The notes below the pieces were generated by a model. That model saw nothing but the letters and a program-made list of their open reading frames with translations, had not been told where the DNA came from and made no database searches. A DNA stretch of 64,000 bases from contig OY540811.1 of the NCBI GenBank assembly GCA_961205875.1, positions 22,871,248 through 22,935,247 of the forward strand, written 5' to 3'. The stretch comes from Sialis fuliginosa (Eukaryota > Arthropoda > Insecta > Megaloptera > Sialidae). The translations under genes and the position numbers were made by a program. Within the stretch, counting starts at the first letter, position 1. Every line of letters begins with the position of its first letter. This document shows, in pieces, positions 58,243 through 64,000 of this stretch.

Positions 58243-58462
58243 TAGGATTGCACACGAGTCGAGACGAGAATTAGATAAGTCTTCTCTTATGTTGGTCTCG
58301 AACATTAAAACAAACAGTCTTGTATCGATTCCGTCTCGACTGACTCACAATTTTTTTGCTGAGCTGTGTTTAAAATCGAGACTCTCGTTTCTATTTAAGA
58401 ACGTCTCGTTTCTCGTTTCGTTGAGATTGAAGTGGAATCGTCACGGTTTCGTTCGAATTTAA
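58243..58462. repeat. CGAGAC-rich repeat, copy 2
   Basis: It begins GGATTGCACACGAGTCGAGA and repeats GAGACGAG, TCTCGT and CGTCTCG motifs throughout. It is the same family type as 54465-54895. The plus-strand frame that fills it is a consequence of its composition. A short (TATC)n follows at about 58470. Confidence 0.6.
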
Positions 58463-61400
58463 GCCAATTTATCTATCTATCTATAGTAAACGTTAACGTA
58501 AATGTTTAACCAATTATTATTAAATCACTCATATTTTATACAACAAAATTTATTTATATGTATACGCATATAAACATTTTTGCGTATTTATACATTTTTA
58601 CCTTGATCCCAAAACGAAATCCCTAAGATTTATATTTCCTTTTAATGTCTAACAACCACTGCATTATGATGTTTGAGAAAGCACGCGTATGCCATCAGCA
58701 ATTAAGATTATCCTGCGTTCGAATTCTGCGAGAATATACTTATTTTTCTTGGAGAAGCGCCGCTACGTTTTTTACCAATATGAATTTTTAATTTAACGAT
58801 CTCTGCGACACTACCCGCAAAGGAATATAACAAGACATCGCGCGTCGTGTATGCAGATGGCAGTGCATGTATGAATATTATTTCGGAATGCGTACATATT
58901 TAAATAATCAAGTTGTTTTTTGCAGTTATCTCGATTTATGATTGAGTGGTATTTAATTTTTGTTCTCTTACTACAATAGGTGTGATTTTTTTCTATACAA
59001 TCTGTTTTAAATCTTATTGTTAAACCTTATTTGTGCTCTTTAAATTTCACACCAAAATAAAATTGTTTGATGAAAATTCTAGAAATCTTTTCGCATTAAG
59101 ATATTTTTATATAATGATTTAAAATAATTTTTTCTATAGTTAAAAAAAAATGTTTTTAATTATAGGTATTTAATCTATCTTCCAGATAGATAATTTTCAT
59201 TTTTTTAAATCAAAGTATACAATCGCATAAATTTTGTGCGTATTTGAAATATTATCGTTACATAGAAAACTAACAACCATAGGTTATTGCATATCTGGTT
59301 TTGATAGATGCAATTTGGAGCCAGATTTATGATTTTTAAACCAACTAACAATGATTAGTGGCGCTAACAAATTTTTGTCCACAAACTAATATGACGTGTT
59401 GTATTAAAACTTATCGCGTTATTGCAGCATGGATTAATTATAAATAATAATCACATAAAGGTTTAGTTTTCACATCAGTCAACCAGAGAAGTGTCAGATA
59501 ATTACCCCCATAACATGAATTAGCTGGATTAAAAAATGGATGTTTTAATAAACCAGTGAACATTATGTATTGGTATTAAATATTTTTTATTAAGATATTT
59601 AATTAAGAAAATTATTTAATTTTCAGTTTGGTAAAAATTTTATTTCATTTTCGAATTTTTTTATTTTAGTTATCAATCAGTCTATGGCGTACAAAAAGAA
59701 TGTAATTGAAAATAATTTATTGATACTTTTTAATATATCGAACGTGTATTGTATCTATATGCCACTTTTTTACTGAAAGAGTAACAAATTGTATAACTAT
59801 ATATTTCAATTCTTTGCTTAATGATATATCATTATGATATGAGTTCAATGTAAAAAACGCATTGTTGCTTTTGAATAATGTGGTTGAATTAATTTGATAC
59901 AAAATACAATACAGAGATATATAGCTAAATAAATATGCCATTAAAATTACATTAGCAGTTTTTTCCAAGTATAATTTTAACTAAAAATGTTTTAGTGGTT
60001 TTTCCATATTATTTTAGATGTAGAAACTAATACTTAATCATTTTAAATGTCTGGAAAATATAGAATATTAAATAAACGTTCTATAAAAATTATTAGAAAT
60101 ATAAAACTGTAGTATAAAAAAATATACAATTAGTAAACATTTAAGTAGCTATTTATCATATTAACTTTAACTGATGGTAAGTTTTGGGATTTTTTACAAT
60201 TTTTCTATTTGATAGATATACATATATTACAGGAAAATAAGTTATTTTTTTTACCATGATATTGATATTTTTCTGAAATTTGTATTCATGATGAACATGA
60301 ATTCAAGGCTTATCTATTAATGCAAGAAAGGTTAAAATCGGTTAAGTAATAAACTCGCTTCAAGTTGTACAAGATTTAAACTCTTAGCGGTTTAATAATA
60401 TAGATTGATATCGCACTCACATGGGTTATCTTTCCCTGAGTCGTATGCACTATTCCCCTAGCACTTTGGCGTCGTTTCTTATTTCATTTCATTTTGATAC
60501 TGATTCAGTGCCGCTAAAAAAGTTTAACTAAACAAAATTTTTATTTGGAAAACCATAAAAAGTTACACAAAATACAATTTTGTGTTGAAATCAGCGATAT
60601 TTTAATAAAATATAAATAAAAATACATATAAACCCTAAACATCTAATCGTAAACATGACAAATACGAATTTTTCAAAAAATACCCGTAAGTTTGAGAGTA
60701 CATCACTTACGTGAAGTGGTTAGAAGCACAACCGCCAAATATACGAACTTGTACTTGACGGTATCATGTGCATGCAATAGAGATCAGTGCGTTATACAAA
60801 TATTTTATATATAGTATAGTTATCATTTGTTTAGTGGTTGCTGTTTACTATACACACTACACACCTATTAGTTCTTTCAGTGTTCTATTGTTGTGACTTG
60901 AGTTTATTTCATCTGCGATCTTGATAAAACTATAACATAACGTCTTAAAATACTTAAGCAACCCACCATAAAGTTTACATTTTCTAAAAAAAAAACTATA
61001 AACTCAACGCCATTTAATATTCTTTCCGCGTTTATTAATTATTTTTATTAAAGTTTTAATTCTTAAGGTTTCTTTGGCGTTCAGTCCATTAAGATTACAA
61101 ATGACATTCAAACAACGGGAACGATTGGAACGTAAAAGTAAAATACTACCAAAAGTTTTAAACTAAAAGTACTTTTTAAATGTTTTATTCTTATTGTTAG
61201 TTTAAACGTATTTCTACTTTTACACTTTTCACCACTACCAACTGTTATCAATTTATTTGTAACTTATTTTCTGACGAATCGCCCCGATCTATACCGTTTT
61301 TGCACGACCCTGCCGACCCTCTGGTGGGAATTCCTCTACAACGCCAGGACTAATGTTTGTTTACACACTTACGAATGCCTCTGGGGAAAACATCTTCCTA

Positions 61401-62910
61401 AATATATCCATACAGGATTTCTGATGCGTCAGCCCTACACTGCTCTATTTTTACGTGAATAAATTCTTTATTCTAATCTATAACCTCTGAAGTTTGCACT
61501 ATCCAAAGGTGTTTTACTCTAAGGTATACATATGTAGGAGTCAAAAGAATAAGGATATTGTTTTAGAAAAAGGTATTTTTTAGAGAGAGATATTTAAGAA
61601 TGTTGTGTTATTTATTTATAAACTAACTTTTATTTTATGTTTGGTGAAATATAATATTTTGTTTTAGTATAAAGAGATTAATTAGTATGTTTCAACGTAG
61701 AATTGTGCTTGTATATTTTTATTTTATATAATTTTTAAACATGTAACTACACTAAAAAGAGTATTTTTTATATCGCTAGAACTGATTGTACTCTTAATAA
61801 ACATAGATTTAAATTAATTGTAGAATAATATTGAGTTACAAAAAAAATAATTAAAAATTTTCATGAAAATGTATCAACTAACATACTAATTAATATTAAA
61901 CAGATTATTGGGAGCTATACAGCTTTGATTATTTTTTTATGGTATCTGCATAATTTTCACTGTGGAAAAATTATCTATCTTCTAACTAATAGTACGCATT
62001 TTTAAATGCTTCAACTTTTTTGTTTAAAACTAAACGAAATTAATAAAATATTTTTTCTTTCATGAATTAGGGATAAAATATTTCCTACTTGCAGAGCTTA
62101 ATTTAAATTCCATTAAACAGCTTTATTGAGTTCAAAATCAACTTTCAATAAAAAGTGAGTGCAATTTAAAAATACAGTTGATAATGCTGCTGGCCCTGTT
62201 AAATGTTACAAAAAATATTCATATCTGTCATCAAAAGTAGAACACAAAAAACATGAAAAATGACCTACGTTTCAGCTATCCAAGTTATGTAGTTTTCAAA
62301 AAAATGTTTGTAGTCTTTCGTAGCTGAAATATTCTGTATATATTTAGTAACTTGAGAGTTATAGTAATAACAATTCTATAAAACCCTAGTATTTGAAAGA
62401 TAAACATGAATATTTTGAAATGATGAATAAAATATGAAAACATATTTTATATAAACAATTGTAAAACTGTCTTTCCTAAAAAAGAACGTCAGAAACACGC
62501 AACACGTTGTTATATTTTTACGAACTGTTCGTTTAAGAAAACATTGTATTCGACCGGTTACCAGTCAATTGTAATCATCAAGAAAAATATAACTGCAAGC
62601 GTGTAGACTTGGAAATGTATTTTCCATGTTTATATAAACACCCCGGTATGTGTATAAGTGTACATAGAAAAGTCGTTGAAAAGAAACCAAAACTCAGTAG
62701 CGCGGCGACGAAACGAGTCAATTAACGTTGCTATGGATACCTGTCTTTACACATACATGTTCACATATATAAATGGGAATATATGTATACTGGGTGTTAC
62801 CGGCAAAAATAATATCGGTATGGAGAACCATACATGACTCCCATGGTCTTTAATATCTTTTTATTTAATTTTTAATACATGAAAGAAAAACTAATTTGAC
62901 AATTTGAACT
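58463..62910. other. AT-rich DNA with several small GC-richer patches
   Basis: The patches are at 58680-58890, 60410-60530, 61270-61440 and 62690-62750. The third has an open minus-strand stretch (SCMDIFRKMFSPEAF) before a GTAAGT donor, but the acceptor is poor. The last holds GTTGCTATGGATACC, close to an RFX X-box. At about 62790 TATACTGGGTGTTACCGG resembles a single MITE end. None is strong enough to call. Confidence 0.3.
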
Positions 62911-63189
62911 TACAAGGGGACATTATATCTAGGGAAGTTGGGATTTTAGTCAGCTTTGGAGAGGTGAATCTAGACCAAAAATAAGGAAACACGTGTTCGA
63001 GAACTCATCTGGGCAGCCCTTATTAGTAAAGATATTAAATTTTGAAAATTGATATAAGTTTGCAATTCTTATTATTTGTTAATAAAGTCAAAAGTGCCAA
63101 TCACTACTGTAGTGCCAAAATTAGTATAGTTTACCCTATTTCCTTAAGCTCTTATGGTACTGTAATAAGCATCTACGTTAACAATCCTT

Positions 63190-63256
63190 CAATAGCTGTG
63201 CGTATAGAGCGCCGGCTATGATCCAAAGAACACAGGTTCGAATCCCGTACCCTAGA
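63190..63256 (+). ncRNA. tRNA-like block, left arm
   Basis: TAGCTGTGCGTATAGAGCGC resembles a D-arm/A box and CACAGGTTCGAATCCCGTAC is a canonical T-arm/B box. The T stem can form with one mismatch. The acceptor stem is not convincing and the anticodon is unclear. It would transcribe inward, toward the element centre. Confidence 0.55.
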
Positions 63257-63835
63257 CAAAATAAATTTTATTTTCAATTGTTTCTTACTTTTTATTTTTT
63301 TTACATATAGATTACCACTACCTGGTTAAAAATATATTGCAATTGTTAAAGTTTTAAATATTCCAAAATGTGCATCATTTATTATAAAATAAAAATAATA
63401 ATATCGTTATATCTTACTTGTTTTATTTAATTAAAGAAATATAAATATATATAAATAACTAGCTGTAAATAATTTAATTATAAGGCCAAAAAGGAAAAAA
63501 AAATAGAAATAATAATATTTTCAATAGTATAGAAGACCGATAATTTATTTGAATGAAAAAATTTAAATAAAATTAAAAAATAATTTATTTAGGTATCAAA
63601 TAAATTCGATTAATTGAAATATATTTTTAATTGGTAAATTATATACATAGTTTCAATAAAAATAACATCATAAATAAACTATTTAAAACTTTACATGTGT
63701 ATTTTAACCCAAAAAACATATATTATCGATATGTTTACATAAAAAACATAATGTATAAATAGCAGGTAGTGGTAATCTATATGTAAAAAAAAATAAGAAG
63801 TAAGAAACAATTGAAAATAAAAATTATTTTGTACA

Positions 63836-63898
63836 GAGTACGGGATTCGAACCTGTGTTCTTTGGATCATAAGTCGGCGCTCTACACCCGCGGCCATT
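63836..63898 (-). ncRNA. tRNA-like block, right arm
   Basis: On the minus strand GCGGGTGTAGAGCGCCGACT leads to CACAGGTTCGAATCCCGTAC. It mirrors the left-arm block and points inward. It is close to the block in the first Harbinger-like copy (40310-40372). Confidence 0.6.
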
Positions 63899-64000
63899 GA
63901 AGGATTCTTAACGTAGATGCTTATTACAGTACATAAGAGCTTAAGGAAATATACCAATTTTCAAAATTTAATATCTTTTCTAATAAGGGCTGCCCAGAAG

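Larger units (their letters stand above)
62913..64000. mobile_element. PIF/Harbinger-like element, copy 2, runs off the window
   Basis: It starts CAAGGGGACATTATATCTAG after TTA (62910-62912). The left arm matches the copy at 39805 and continues through a tRNA-like block (63190-63256) to about 63335. The shared centre (GGCCAAAAAGGAAAAA and following) is at about 63480-63560. The right arm starts near 63700 with an inward-pointing tRNA-like block (63836-63898) and ends mid-TIR at 64000 (GGGCTGCCCAG). About 120 bp should lie beyond the edge. It appears longer and more symmetric than copy 1. A minus-strand frame in the right arm (63691-63957) is not a transposase. Confidence 0.8.

Noticed and set aside
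61270-61440. Minus-strand stretch SCMDIFRKMFSPEAF before GTAAGT
   Set aside because: The acceptor is weak and the open stretch is short. It may be a repeat fragment, but no second copy occurs here.
62725-62745. RFX X-box (GTTGCTATGGATACC)
   Set aside because: There is at least one mismatch to the consensus and no adjacent gene, so it was not annotated as a regulatory site.
1-64000. LTR retroelements, endogenous virus copies or Polintons
   Set aside because: No long direct terminal repeats, primer-binding sites, gag/pol/env-like frames or protein-primed polymerase motifs were noticed.

Overview
The window is very AT-rich (roughly a quarter G+C by eye) and carries no long open reading frame. 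It reads as an insect chromosome segment that is intergenic or deep intronic. It is dominated by small non-autonomous DNA transposons with clear terminal inverted repeats (TIRs) and target-site duplications (TSDs), plus a LINE tail and insect-type dispersed repeats. The repeat types (hAT-like CAGGG... elements, CGAGAC-rich repeats, the 'GCGGATGAAGCCGCGGGC' tail, an element bounded by GGGTTCCGAA) suggest a hemipteran (aphid-like) or lepidopteran genome. The species cannot be fixed from the sequence alone.

Layout. 1-9 kb: a degenerate tandem repeat, a GC-richer island with a good splice donor, a TA-flanked MITE, a foldback, a minus-strand LINE reverse-transcriptase tail (5.1-5.8 kb), another foldback, and a candidate 57-bp plus-strand exon (8333-8389). 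9-22 kb: a MITE with iterated TIR motifs (9842-10426), a second copy of the first MITE (11.9 kb), a tandem-subunit element (17.6-18.3 kb) and a hAT-like element (19.6 kb). 22-30 kb: a 1.2-kb hAT-like element with a large internal palindrome, a foldback, an internally deleted Tc1/mariner copy (27.0-27.7 kb), a hAT-like element nested in a TIR element (28.5-29.1 kb) and another hAT-like element. 30-41 kb: a 1.38-kb foldback with a nested insertion, a nearly perfect palindromic MITE (33.99-34.54 kb), further foldback, TTAA- and TA-flanked MITEs, and a Harbinger-type element containing a tRNA-like block. 41-64 kb: AT-rich DNA with scattered MITEs, a 160-bp tandem array, two related hAT-like elements, a decayed Tc1/mariner transposase (53.1-53.9 kb), CGAGAC-rich repeats, a second tandem-subunit element and a second, longer Harbinger-type copy running off the end.

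Host coding content is small and uncertain. The best evidence is a 97-bp GC-contrasted, open, splice-bounded block on the minus strand (33642-33738). Two other minus-strand splice-bounded blocks (48453-48492 and 29335-29387) have compatible phases, so a long-intron gene on the minus strand is possible. No protein family was recognised. Several elements have paired near-identical arms that would form long hairpin RNAs if transcribed. In the Harbinger-type copy at 62.9 kb, tRNA-like putative Pol III promoters lie in both arms and point inward. No rRNA gene, CRISPR array, LTR element or intact tRNA gene was seen.
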